A stretch of 64,000 nt of DNA from Sphaeramia orbicularis (Eukaryota; Chordata; Actinopteri; Kurtiformes; Apogonidae): contig NC_043976.1 of NCBI RefSeq assembly GCF_902148855.1, positions 14,001,233 through 14,065,232 on the forward strand. Reading direction: 5' to 3'. Made by a program: the position numbers and the translations under genes. The first letter of the stretch is position 1. Every line of letters begins with the position of its first letter. Below, in pieces: positions 12,001-22,083 of this stretch. The notes below the pieces were generated by a model. The model was not told where the DNA came from, did not search any database, and worked only from the letters and a program-made list of their open reading frames with translations.

Positions 12001-15000
12001 CTTTTGGATTTCAGTGTTGAATTGTGAATGGAATATTTGACATGGAGATTCTGACCCATAGATTGAGGACTCAAGAAGAGCAGTGTCATGAGCACCTTCT
12101 CCAAAAGACTGCTGCAGTTCTACTGGCTAACAGACAGGCTCAGGAAATCTTTCCTGCCACATTCCAAAACACTGTACAATAAATTCACCTCTGTCTGAGG
12201 TCTCTGGGCATAAATTCATTTGCACTTACAGTGGGGCAAAAAAGTATTTAGTCAGCCACTGATTTCGCAAGTTCTCCTACTTAGAAAGATGAGAGAGGTC
12301 TGCAATTTTCATCAGAGGTACACTTCAACTATCAGCGACAAAATGAGAAAAAAAATCCAGGAAATCACATTGTTGGATTTTTAAAGAATTTATTTGTAAA
12401 TTATGGTGGAAAATAAGTATTTGGTCACCCACAAACAAGCAAGATTTCTGGCTCTCACAGACCTGTAACTTCTTTAAGAAGCTCTTCTGTCCTCCACTCG
12501 TTACTTGTATTAATGGCACCTGTTTGAACTCATTATCTGTATAAAAGACACCTGTCCACAGCCTCAAACAGTCAGACTCCAAACTCAACCATGGCCAAGA
12601 CCAAAAAGCTGTTGGAGGACACCAGGAAGAAAATTGTAGACCTGCACCAGGCTGGGAAGAGTGAAACTACAATAGGCAAGCAGTTTGGTATGAATAAATC
12701 AACTGTGGGAGCAATGGTAAGAAAATGGAAGACATACAAGACCATTGATAATCTCCCTCGATCTGGGGCCCCATGCAAGATCTCATCCCGTGGGGTCAAA
12801 ATGATCATGAGAACAGTGAACAAAAATCCCAGAACTACATGGAGGGACCTGATGAATGACCTGCAGAGAGCTGGGACCAAAGTAACAAAGGCTACCATCG
12901 GTAACACACTACGCCGAGAGGGACTCAAATCCTGCAGCATCAGGCGTGTCCCCCTGCTTAAGCATGTACGTGTCCAGGCCCGTCTGAAGTTTGGCAGAGA
13001 GCATATGGAAGATCCAGAAGAGGATTGAGAGAATATCATGAGGTCAGATGAAACCAAAATAGAACTTTTTGGTAAAAACTCAACTCGTTGTGTTTGGAGG
13101 AAGAAGAATGCTGAGTTGCATCCCAAGAACACCATACCTACTGTGAAGCATGGGGGTGGAAACCTCATTCTTTGGGGCTGTTTTTCTGCAAAGGGGACAG
13201 GACGACTGATCCATGTTAAGGGAAGAATGAACGGGGCCATGTATCGTGAGATTTTAAGCCAAAACCTCCTTCCATCAGTGAGAGCATTGAAGATGGAATG
13301 TGGCTGGGTCTTCCAGCATGACAATGATCCCAAACACACCGCTCGGGCAACGAAGGAGTGGCTCCGTAAAAAGCATTTCAAGGTCCTGGAGTGGCCTAGC
13401 CAGTCTCCAGACCTCAACCCCATAGAAAATTTGTGGAGGGAGTTGAAAGTCCGTGTTGCCCAACGACAGCCCCAAAACATCACTGCTCTAGAGAAGATCT
13501 GCATGGAGGAATGGGCCAAAATACCAGCTACAGTGTGTGCAAACCTGGTGAAGACTTACAGGAAATGTTTGACCTCTGTCATTGCCAACAAAGGTTATGT
13601 TAAAAAGTATTGAGTTGAACTTTTGTTATTGGCAAAATATTTATTTTCCACCATAATTTACAAATAAATTCTTTAAAAATCCTACAATGTGATTTTCTGG
13701 ATTTTTTTTTTCCTCATTTTGTCTCTCATAGTTGAAGTGTACCTCTGATGAAAATTACAGACCTCTCTCATCTTTCTACATAGGAGAACCTGCAAAATCA
13801 GTGGCTGACTAAATACTCTTTTGCCCCACTGTAAATGTCATCTTGCACATTCCTGGTTGGAATATTTCAACTTGTTTTGCACTTTACAGCTCTATTCTTG
13901 CACGTTATTTTTCAGCACATTACAGTTATTATCCAGATTCTACCCAGACCTTTTTATACTTCTAATTTATAGTGTAAAGTGTATAGTGTTTGCTCTTATG
14001 TTATATTTCTCTTAACTCATGTTTGCTGTGGTATTATACTGTATTGTTACTGAATGTGTGCCATGCTGCTGCTACACTGTAATTTCCCAGTTTGGGATAA
14101 GTAAAGTACATCTCTCTATCTATCTATCTATCTATGATAAATGGGAGAAATGAACCATTTTCATTTCAATGTCACATTGCTAAAATCAATTGTTAGTCAC
14201 AATGTTTTTTATGGTCAATGTATCCCAAATGTCCCTTATGTTTGTATTGTACAGAATTCAAATGATAAAAATAAAGTAAAAAAAAAAAAAAAAAGGAAGC
14301 ATATAAGTGTTCAACCACAAATGTAAGTAAAAGGAAGTTATATACTATTGTCAAACTCACCTGAGTCTTTCCTGGCCTTTCAGACCCAGCTAAATCCACC
14401 AGATTTAGTTTGGAGGTGACATACTTGACATCAGACAGAGTCCGTAAATGAGACTGATTAAAAACAAACAAAACAACAAATTATTTCTCAAATTTTAAGT
14501 AATAGCTCAACAAAAAACAAAACAAAGAAAACAAAAGATAGAGTAAAGAAATAAGTGAATATTACGTATTCTGTAAATGTGTTCACACCTCAATATGCAC
14601 AGTAAAGATGCAGTGAGACCTGGAGGAGTTTCTGTTCAGGGCATTAGAGCCAATGATGCGATTCATCTCACCCTGAGGAAACAAAGAAATAGACTTTTCC
14701 AAAAAGAAAAGAAAAGCATTGGACTGCTGGTCTGCAAAACACTTGATTCATATTTCACAGTAATATGAACTTTGCTTTTCTTGATAACCACACACCTCAA
14801 AAAACACATTGAGAGCTTCCTCCTCACTATGGACCGGTTGAAGGGACAGGCCGCGGACAAACACACCTCCCCCTGGCTCTTCCATTATCATCATACTCTG
14901 AGGAGACAGGTGTGGTGAGCGCTGCAGTGACGACAACAGATCCACCAGGGTCTCGTTATAGATCTCCAGGTATGACAGGTGTACAGAGATCGAATACTCA

Positions 15001-17428
15001 GTTCTCCTCTCCATCTCATGAAACACCTGGATACCATGTTAAAGGACAAATTAATTTCTTAGTCGTTAGGCTGTTTCATAGGTAAAACTCAAACTATGCA
15101 ATGCTTCATTGCGTGTTACATTTTGAAGGGCTCGTGGAATGATGCCTCGCTGCTTGTATGATTCAGTGGATCCTGTCATGGTGTACGTCTTTCCTGCACC
15201 TGTTTGCCCAAAACACATCACAGTACCTGGGACACAGTTAACAGGACATCAGAATATTATTCACCCATTTTTTTTTCCTTTTTACAAAATTATGACAAAA
15301 AAACATGTGTGCACTTGAAAACTCTCAGCCTGACTTATCAGGCACACTACTGCCACCCACTGGCTTGACTTATCAGTGCATGCCAAAGTTTTTGGACAGA
15401 CGGACAGACGGACAGATGACCAACTGATGACAATACCCTGTGGCCACACTGGCCAAGGGTAAGAACTAGAAACATTTATCAGCAGAGTAATGCCATTTTC
15501 CTGACTGTGATGGTGTTACATTAGACATAACAAAAAAAAAAAAAACATTACATACTTGATTAAAAAATGTTGTCTTGACGTAGTTGGAACTACCTACCAT
15601 TATAGCCATCCAGAGCTTCCAGTACCACCCGCTGGCACACACGGGCATACACCCACTCCTGAGACACATCTTGCAGAATTCCTTTAACCTTGAATGATTG
15701 AGAGTTCAGCTGACTTTGCCTGGAATGGTGGGGCTTCCTGCCAACTTTCCTCTGGTAGATGTTCAGTGTCTGGTTGACATATCCAACAGAACAGAGCCAC
15801 ATACACAGAAATGATGGTCTAATGTAGGAAACCAATCTGTCTCTCCCACTGTGCTTCATAGGGTTAGGGCAGAAGGTGTAATTCAAATGTAATATAATTT
15901 GGCAGTTATATGCTACATCAATTGCCATCTTTCAGTTAGAGCTACATGTCTTGGTGAAAAAGTAATATCATGATTACGGTAGACAGTATTGTAATTTAAT
16001 ACTATTTATATAATTGTCACAAGAGATGCAGTTAAAATAAGTAAAAAACAGTGAAAAAAAAAAAAACTACTATATGGAGTACACACACTGCTTATTTATT
16101 GGCAGCCAGATGCATCCTAAACACAGCAAAACGAGGAAAATTGTAAAATACAAGCAGGCAGCGGATCAGCAGATTAACACAAAACTATTCACTTATAGTG
16201 ACTAATAGATGATGATGAAGCATTATTACTGAATGGCTCCATCCCTCTTTTTTTTTTTTTTTTTTAAGAGAAATCTCCTATATTATGCCTGTAACCCCTA
16301 AATGATTTTTTTTCTCACCATCTAACCTTTACCATTTGATTTATCTCCTTCTCTGAATTTTGCATTTTTCAAAGAAAATCAAGCATTTTCCTATATTTAA
16401 TTTACTGATCATGTAGATGTCCATAAAGGCTCAGAGTAAAAGTGGCATTTCCAGCCAAATATATCATTCACTGAACATAAAAACTAGTGTCTACATGCAC
16501 TGTCATTTGTAAAACTAAATGGGTTTTAATGGTGAATTAATATTGCAGAAGATGACAGTGTTTCAACGTTCACTAAGGAACCTCTGCTCATCCAAATGGG
16601 TCATATCCAGTTACAATGAAAAACGGAGAAACAGCGTTTTACCTGAATTAGGCTACTTACATGTTTTAATCCAATTAGTGGTTCAGAATTTACTAAACAT
16701 TTTTGATCAGTAGATGCTTTTGATCACCAGCATCTTAGCTCTATGAGGTTTAAATAAGACAGAACAGGCTAATTTGGAATATGATCTATGACTGCACAAC
16801 AGACAGGCACACTTTTCAGACCTCTGTTCTCAGCTGCATTGAATAGTTTTCATTCTTTTAAGCTTAAAGTTTCTGTTTTATCAATTTATCTGATTTTAGT
16901 TTTTTGTTTGTTGCCTATACTTTTTATTGCTTCTGCTGTAATGCTTTTAATGTTTTATGTAAAGCACTTTGAATTGTCTTGTACATGAAATGTGCTATAG
17001 AAATAAACCTGCCTTGCCTCTAAATCAAACATAGGTGAAATTTCTGAATATCTACAAAAACGTTAATTGATTTAACTAATCAATCTGCTTGTAAGAAATA
17101 TTTAAACTGTTATTACCTTGCATAATTTCACTTTTCATACTTTAGCTAGCTGGTTTCAACCTAGTGTCTTAAGATATATACATGAAGGGAACTAGTTTAT
17201 CATTAGCCAGCGGCCTCATACAAGAGACCAGAGCTCACGTGTAAATTCAACACTTATAAATACACTGCCACTTCCTTAACTGTGGAAATTTAGCGTCATT
17301 TTAATGTCATGATATTGGTAAAGAGGACTTACTTGTCCGTCCGGAAGACATTCAATAAGATCTCGGGCAAAGTTTGCGGTTGGTCTGATCCGGACAAACA
17401 CTTCGACCTCCCCGTTTCCAGCTTTCAT
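3098..17428 (-). CDS. kif9: Kinesin family member 9 (kif9), complete 20-exon model
   Basis: Plus-end-directed kinesin-9 motor of motile cilia and sperm flagella, associated with the central apparatus. Exons in transcript order: 17428-17333, 15769-15598, 15226-15120, 15026-14796, 14672-14589, 14453-14361, 9890-9743, 9650-9586, 9498-9421, 9072-9004, 8096-7992, 7909-7857, 7732-7657, 6527-6415, 6258-6103, 5995-5787, 4031-3873, 3744-3668, 3500-3441, 3199-3098. All have AG/GT borders and matching phases, giving 2253 nt (750 aa; human KIF9 is about 790). Visible motor motifs: P-loop GQTGAGKT (about residues 96-103), switch I NRNSSRSH (215-222), switch II DLAGSER (250-256), then [10 protein letters not shown]. 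Exon 12 reads like human ISLRQIKEVFNQF. The C-terminal coiled-coil exons ([27 protein letters not shown]) match KIF9 rather than KIF6. The start ATG is chosen because it lies 9 codons before VFVRIRP, as in KIF9. The last exon (ending ITAVIPVT) is the least certain. Confidence 0.93.
4057..5557 (-). mobile_element. Decayed Tc1-like transposon in a kif9 intron
   Basis: The ends CAGTGCATCCAGAAAATATT (4057) and the complementary GATGCACTG (5557) form terminal inverted repeats of a very common fish Tc1-like family; TA follows the right end. Transposase fragments read on the minus strand: SDETKIEHL near 4790, [19 protein letters not shown] near 4620, and an SPDLNPIE-type region near 4450. Several stops and frameshifts separate them, so this copy is dead and old. 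It has the same orientation as kif9 and ends 25 bases upstream of the exon 17 acceptor. Confidence 0.88.
6570..7571. mobile_element. Non-autonomous DNA element with TTAAAGCTATAC termini
   Basis: The left end (TTAAAGCTATACC, 6570) is the inverse of the right end (GTATAGCTTTAA, to 7570), with similarity continuing through a TGTGGC block. The interior is about 1 kb, with a GC-rich stretch at 6630-6830 and no recognisable transposase. It fills much of the kif9 intron between exons 13 and 14. The superfamily is not determined. Confidence 0.55.
8395..8640. repeat. Dispersed fish repeat of the ATTCATTTTCTGTA...ACCCACGCAGACACGGGG type
   Basis: Starts near CATTCATTTTCTGTAGC, contains CATCACAGAGGGCTGACAA and ATTCACTCTAATATTCAC blocks, and ends at CCACGCAGACACGGGG. 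This block order is familiar from a very abundant teleost interspersed repeat. No coding. Lies in a kif9 intron. Confidence 0.6.
9150..9400 (+). repeat. 3' tail of a non-LTR (L2-like) retroposon
   Basis: T-rich sequence ending in ACAGTGACAATAAAGTCCTA followed by a degenerate (TATTC)n tract, as in the 3' ends of fish L2-type LINE or SINE copies. Truncated, with no ORF. Sits in the kif9 intron between exons 9 and 10, next to exon 10. Confidence 0.55.
10180..10358. repeat. Foldback MITE
   Basis: About 80-base arms: AATGAAATAAGATCC at the left is mirrored by GGATCTTATTTCATT at the right, and GGAAATGTTTATTCACCA at about 10230 is mirrored at 10300. The loop is about 15-20 bases. No coding. In kif9 intron 6. 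Confidence 0.75.
11106..11312. repeat. Foldback MITE with GGACCGAAACGTT core
   Basis: The arms (AACTTTAATATAAGA...TTTCGGTCCT and its inverse) are about 90 bases long and meet near 11195-11225. No coding. A second, independent hairpin element in kif9 intron 6. Confidence 0.75.
11380..11668. repeat. hAT-like non-autonomous element plus an adjoining half copy
   Basis: CAGGGGTGTCAAATCCTGG at 11466 is the inverse of the right end (to 11668), with CCTCGAGG and CATGTTTTAGA blocks in both arms. A related left half lies at 11380-11465. A TCTAGGG-like sequence flanks both outer sides, which suits a hAT-size target duplication. This family is abundant in fish. No coding capacity. Confidence 0.7.
12229..13831 (+). 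mobile_element. Near-intact Tc1-like transposon with ~200-bp TIRs
   Basis: A 1603-bp element in kif9 intron 6, flanked by TA on both sides (12227-12228 and 13832-13833). The ends start CAGTGGGGCAAAA, and about 200 bp at each end are near-identical inverted copies (12229 to about 12430; about 13633 to 13831), which points to a young insertion. It contains one transposase gene on the plus strand, opposite to kif9. Confidence 0.95.
12591..13613 (+). pseudogene. Tc1-family transposase with one internal stop
   Basis: Starts [19 protein letters not shown] and ends KGYVKKY; 340 codons, the usual Tc1 transposase size. The N-terminal paired-like helix-turn-helix DNA-binding region (about residues 1-120) is whole. 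The catalytic DDE domain follows, with [10 protein letters not shown] (first D), HDNDPKHTA (second D) and [11 protein letters not shown] (E). A single in-frame TGA at 13026-13028 stands where the family usually has Trp (DPEEDW-ENIM), splitting the frame into 145 and about 194 residues. No frameshift was seen. The protein is inactive unless the stop is read through. Confidence 0.93.
13833..14136 (+). repeat. Non-LTR retroposon 3' tail with (CTAT)n
   Basis: Sequence ending AATTTCCCAGTTTGGGATAA and GTAAAGTACATCTCT, followed by a (CTAT)n microsatellite (about 14112-14136), the typical tail of a fish LINE or SINE. It directly abuts the Tc1-like element. No coding. Confidence 0.5.
16180..16780 (+). 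repeat. Dispersed repeat, copy 1
   Basis: Similar over about 450 bases to 63240-63720 in the same orientation. Shared blocks include TTTTACTGGTGAATTAAT-like, GAAGATGACAGTGTTTC and CCAGATGGGTCATATC-like sequence. Family not recognised and no open frame. Lies in kif9 intron 1. Confidence 0.6.
16850..17022 (+). repeat. 3' tail of a fish LINE
   Basis: Contains AAAGCACTTTGAATTGTCTT and GAAATGTGCTATAGAAATAA followed by CCTGCCTTGCC, the characteristic 3' end of an abundant teleost non-LTR family. Strongly 5' truncated. In kif9 intron 1. Confidence 0.6.
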
Positions 17429-17720
17429 ACCACCTGTATTTGACAACACTAGTACAGCAGAAAAAACTAGCAAAGGAAAGTCAACCGAAGATGCAGCACA
17501 TCAGTTGAACTGGGAGGTTTTCATGTGGAAACGAGTCAACTGAGCTTAGTTTGATCCGCAGTCCATGTCGTTGGTTTAAGGTTCACCGTGTGGTTTCCAT
17601 TTACTACCATGGCAACGGGCGCGAGCGAGCGACCGAGCGAGCGCGAGCGACCGCCGTGTCCGAGCGCGAGACCGCTCAGCGACAATGTTAACTGTGGGGG
17701 GAAAAAAAGACAAATGTTTT
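17429..17720 (-). promoter_or_regulatory. kif9 promoter region with X-box-like (RFX) site
   Basis: The only CpG-rich stretch near kif9 (about 17600-17690, with GCGAGCGAGCGACCG-type repeats). On the minus strand, GTTGCCATGGTAGT at 17616-17603 matches the palindromic RFX X-box GTTGCCATGGYAAC at 12 of 14 positions, about 175 bases upstream of the kif9 ATG. RFX factors drive ciliary genes, which fits kif9. The transcription start was not located. Confidence 0.6.
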
Positions 17721-17946
17721 TTATTTATATGTCAAATTTGTCTTGGTTGTATATATTACATGTATCTTATGTTTTTATCTATTACTTTTTTGTTAAAAGA
17801 TAGAGATGATGAAAATAATAACAAAGACGAACTACTGAATAATTTTAATAAAATAAAAGAATAATAAACACAAAAAAGGAGGAAAGAACATCCGGCAAAT
17901 CAAACTAATAATTCTGTAACATTCTCTAGATGTACACAGATCTTAC

Positions 17947-18011
17947 CTGAGCTGATGCACCATAGTTGAGAGGATTAATCCCACCAAACACCTCAGAATG
18001 AACGCTCTCAT
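17947..18011 (-). pseudogene. Inverted copy of the signal-peptide first exon
   Basis: Reading leftward from an ATG at 18011, the sequence encodes MRAFILRCLVGLILSTMVHQ and reaches a GTAAGA donor at 17946. It mirrors gene 1 exon 1 on the plus strand, and the mirror extends into the following intron (to about 17915). Unlike every other exon of the family it ends in phase 2, because about 11 bases are missing relative to its twin. No matching downstream exons are seen between it and kif9, so it is probably a remnant or an unused divergent first exon. Confidence 0.6.
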
Positions 18012-18093
18012 CTTGAACAGATACATTGACCCCACCTACTGGCATGCAAGTCCCAATATAAAGTACATTCACCTGGAAGCCAGTCTGTACAAG
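18012..18093 (+). promoter_or_regulatory. Shared 82-bp promoter between head-to-head first exons
   Basis: Contains CCCCACCTACTGGCATGCAA and a TATA box (TATAAAG, 18057-18063) 37 bases before the gene 1 ATG. The same CCACC(T/C)ACTGaCA block followed by a TATA-like box precedes every first exon of the array, so it is the family's core promoter. Confidence 0.6.
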
Positions 18094-18217
18094 ATGAGAG
18101 CGTTCAAACTGATCTGTTTGGTGGGATTAATCCTCTCAACAGTTGCTGTAAACTATGGTACAACAGTCGAGGTAAGATCTATGTAAACCTAGAGAATGTT
18201 AAAGAATACAGAAAGTG

Positions 18218-18251
<34 letters not shown>

Positions 18252-21084
18252 AGCATGTTTTGAGTGTAATGTTATAATGTTATTCAGGTGTTGCTTTTAA
18301 GGGCTTAGATTTCAATATTTATTTTTGCAATTTTCTCTTAAATAACTCAAGACAATTTTTATATACTAACTAAATAAACAATGACTGACCTTGGTTTAAA
18401 TCTTTGCTTTCCATTTTCAGGAAAACAAGCAGAACAAGGAGCCGTCACTGATGGTGGGTAGACTGGTAGAAAAACTGTAAGGTAATAATGTTGAGAAGTG
18501 GTATTTTAGTTATTTATTTAGCATTTGATAATGTGTGCAATTAGTTCTCAATGGCTAAATTACAAGTTTTAAGTCATGTTACTTAGCAGACCTGGCAGAT
18601 CTTAGCATTTCACAAGACAAACAAAATCAAATAGGACTTTGACATTAACTGCATGTGAAGCAGAACTCACATGTACAGACCAGAGTTTTAGCTCCAACTA
18701 CCTGATTTGTGTCCAGGATGTGAGGGCTTCCGCTGTCTTATTTGGTGGGATTCAGTCTTGCCTTGTTAGAAAAAAATGAAAATTTAAAAAGTGGAGGAAA
18801 GGATGACAGTGGAAAATAAACAACTGACTGATTAAAATGCAAATCAACTACTTCACATTGTGCCTTTACAATAAAAAATACTCAGTATACCCTCAGTATT
18901 CCATTTTTCTTTGTAATATGTCTGCAGGATTTTGCCAAATGAAGTAGCTACGATGAACATTAGTGTTTTTTTAGGCCAAGGTAACTTATTTTATTAAATT
19001 CATACTTTCAGATGTGCTATGGCTGTAAAAGACCTATGGACAATGAGAGTGGTTTTTCAAATGGAACAACCAACTCATCAATGGTACGTATAATTTGTGT
19101 CATATTCTTGGTAATGTGTCGGATAAGCAGATGAAGACAGTACAGTACGTTGTCTTATAATTTAGTCAATTTGGTTTGCTAACATAAGGTGAATGAATCT
19201 TCTTGGTGATAGTTTACAAGGAGCGATTTTAAGCTACAGCAAATAGGATCTATGTGTAATATTTCAATTCTAAATAATATCTAAAATTATTCATTTTAAT
19301 TATGACAGTCACAAAATCAGAACTTTTTTTTTTCCTAAAAACGTAACTGTACTAAGATACACAATGCCTTTTCACTTTGACCTTGAATCACTAGAGTAGT
19401 GAGACACTGTAGGATAGTTCATCAGGTGCATTCTAAAGAGTCAATTGTGTGGAAGGAGAGGTAATAAACTATAAACAAAACAGGAAACAATAACCATAAT
19501 GATGGCTAAAGATTTTTGCAAAGTAACACTTATCAGCAACACTTAGAGTCAAAGAAAGGAAGCAAAAAAAAACAGAGGCATCCCTGTTGTTTTTCTACTC
19601 TGGCCACGGCTCTACAGTGAACCCTTAGTCTATGACAAGTGTTCTGAATGTATGATTTATTACCTCCGTCAAGGAGGTTATGTTTTTGCCGGTGTTGGTT
19701 TGTCTGTCTGTCTGTCCGTGTGCAAGATAACTCAAAAGTTATGGTGGATTTGGATGAAAATTTTAGGTAATGTTGATACTGGCACAAGGAACAAATGATT
19801 ACATTTTGGTGGTGATGGGGGGGGGGGGGGGGGGGGGGGGCACTTATCTGCCTTGGCGGAGGTCTGAGCTCTCCGAGTGCTTTGCTAGTTTTAAATATTC
19901 ACAAAAATTCAACCGTTTGCTCAATAGGAAAAATTTCAAAACACACTGAGGCAATAGACCTTGCATTTTCTATAGTCATCTGAGCATACTCGGTGCATCC
20001 CTGGCCACCTGTGTAATTGTGGGCAAAACACAAAGTAGTGAGTGAGACTGACTCACTATAAAAATAGACATTGTTGATGTTCAGTGTGTTCCAGTTCACA
20101 GTTCATGTTAAACCTCCTAAATCTCTTACTGACGTACATTCTGAGTGTCTTATTTAGTAAAAACCTGTAAAGCATCAATTCCTTTCTGTCTTTTTCTGTT
20201 ATTCCACCCTGTTTTCACCCTAAAACACAGTAAAGCAAAACAACTGAAGAAAAGGAACACAAGCACATACTCACAGCAGCTTTTCTGATACTTCTACAGC
20301 CACAAATTCACAGCAGCACATTTACCTGAAATAATGTCTCAGGGGTTCAAGATTTAAAGAACAGTATTTCTTCTACACTGTTAAATGTGCTAATAAAGGT
20401 ATAAAGCCACTATCTTATGTTACTATGTTTGCCAAGTTCACCATTTGCTGATGCACAATTTGCAGTAAAGTGACAGTTCACATCATGATTGGACACTACA
20501 AAAGCAACTTTTGACAACCAAAACAGCATGGAGCACTGATGTGATTTTACTGTGGCTGTTTTCTTACTAAAATCAGAGGTAACTATAATGTAAACTCTGG
20601 GCTGACATAGCATATGAAGATTATGAGACAACAGTATTTTTTTGACTTGCTGTATAAGATGGGTGGGTTGATGATACCATGGAACATTTGTGTGACAAGA
20701 AATAAGCATCACTCTTCATTCTGATAATACACAGTATTATAGACAGTTGTTGGGTTAATTGTTGGTGGTTTTGTTTGATGTAGTTTCCTTGTGGTACATG
20801 ATTTGCCCTGATGTTGGTAACTGGATTAATCTTCCCCTTCAACATGTGGCGTAAGGAGGCAAATTTGTCACTTTTTCCAGCAATCTCTAAGACTCAACTT
20901 TTGTTTTTCCACTTTCTCTATGAGATCCAAAGTGCAGACCAGTAGGAACACACAATATTACATCACTGGTAATATTTACAGAGTAAATAGCATTTTAAAG
21001 TTGAAGTTTCATGCTTCTGAATTTCAGGTGGACAATACCATGAAGAACCAAACGACTGAAGTGCATAATATCACTATGAACTAA
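18094..21084 (+). CDS. Short secreted-protein gene (gene 1), array founder-like paralogue, 79 aa
   Basis: Exons 18094-18171, 18421-18453, 19012-19083 and 21028-21084, all phase 0 with consensus splice sites. Exon 1 is a signal peptide (MRAFKLICLVGLILSTVAV), exon 2 a short E/K/N stretch, exon 3 has Cys-x-x-Cys (CYGC) plus KRPMDNESGF, and exon 4 is rich in Asn/Thr and ends HNITMN. There are N-glycosylation sequons NGT, NSS, NQT and NIT. Exons 1-4 are homologous to exons A1, A2, 3 and 4 of the units downstream, but it has none of the WHPFGD repeat exons. A likely donor just after the stop (21091) could join a 3' UTR exon at 22084. Family not recognised; secreted by inference. Confidence 0.6.
18218..18248 (+). 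repeat. Poly(A) tract, 31 bases
   Basis: Uninterrupted A run in gene 1 intron 1; simple sequence. Confidence 0.9.
18713..18780 (+). pseudogene. Decayed B-type first exon in gene 1
   Basis: CAGGATGTGAGGGCTTCCGC followed by TTATTTGGTGGGATTC aligns with the B first exon of the units (GATGAGGAGCCTTACACTTC, TTTGATGGGATTA). The upstream sequence (ACTGCATGTGAAGCAGAACT) also aligns with the unit sequence before B. The second codon is a stop (ATG TGA), so it cannot start a protein. Confidence 0.5.
19662..19891. repeat. Dispersed CCTCCGTCAAGGAGGTTATG-type repeat with poly(G) run
   Basis: Begins TACCTCCGTCAAGGAGGTTA, contains GTCTGTCTGTCTGTCC, AACTCAAAAGTTATGG and GATACTGGCACAAGGAACAA, and ends CTTGGCGGAGGTCTGAGCTC, matching a widespread fish interspersed repeat. 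The ends are partly inverted (CCTCCGtCAAGG / CCTTGGCGGAGG). A run of 24 G lies at 19817-19840. In gene 1 intron 3. Confidence 0.65.
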
Positions 21085-22083
21085 GTAAAGGTAGGCAGAA
21101 TTTACTTCTGAATAATTACATTGGAGCATAAGTAAGAAAATATAACAGCCTGATATAGGAATATGTCTTATATTTAACCTGCTCCAGTCAGACTTATGTT
21201 TAGTCATTTAAATTTATTCACAGCACAAAGCAGTTTACTTCTTGACTGTACAATGGGGGAAAAGTAGTTACTGCAGACAATTGTTCCACTTTATAAAATT
21301 CATGTCTTTTATCAGACTTAAACAGTTACAGGGATATTTTACTTTCAAAACAAAGACTGTAACAATAAGCAAAAGAAGGATTTTGAAAGAAATATTATAG
21401 TGACAGCGAACAGTGTTCATCCAACTTTAAACAGGAGAATCAGAAACAAAAACATGGTACAAGATCTAAGAAAAAAAAGGTCAAAGAATAATATGGAGTG
21501 GGATCACATGAGAAGCTTAGAGACATTACAGAAAAACTGACAGCCAACACTGTTCTGGGAAATGGTACAAAGCTGCAGACATACTCAAGGCCACCGCAGT
21601 CAGTCGGCACAAAGTCATGGAGGTCAACAACTGAAGTTCATTTTTTTCATAATGTTCTAAATGTAAACAGCTGCAGCCCACTTTGAGTTGAGAAAAGGTT
21701 ATAACTTTCCAGCAAAAAAAAATCCATAAGGCTATTGTGGTTAATTTAAGTTCTGCAGCTTTTCTGATGTTCTATTTAATGTTTGTCTAAACCCTAAATA
21801 TCAAAGAATCCAGTCGGTGTACCAATATGGAGAGTATACATTTAAAATTTTTTATCTCACTGTTGAACAAATGTAAGCTCTTCTTAAAATATATATGGGT
21901 CAATCAGCTTAGTTCAGGACAAAATTAGTCATATTAAATAACTGAACAGGACTTTAAATAGGTAAAATAACAAGTATGGGAAGCCATTTAAGAATCGTAA
22001 ACTATCAAAGATTGTATTAATGAATGTTTAATAACGTTGTAATGTTTTTCTAATTAATAGATTGGATATTAACTGTTTTTCAG

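Noticed and set aside
12572-13519. 315-codon open frame on the minus strand
   Set aside because: Antisense shadow of the Tc1 transposase; its residues resemble no protein, and the plus frame is clearly the transposase.
17588-17803. 71-codon plus-strand frame beginning MWFPFTTMATGASERPSERE
   Set aside because: Covers the CpG-rich kif9 promoter repeats; low-complexity and without splice or homology support.
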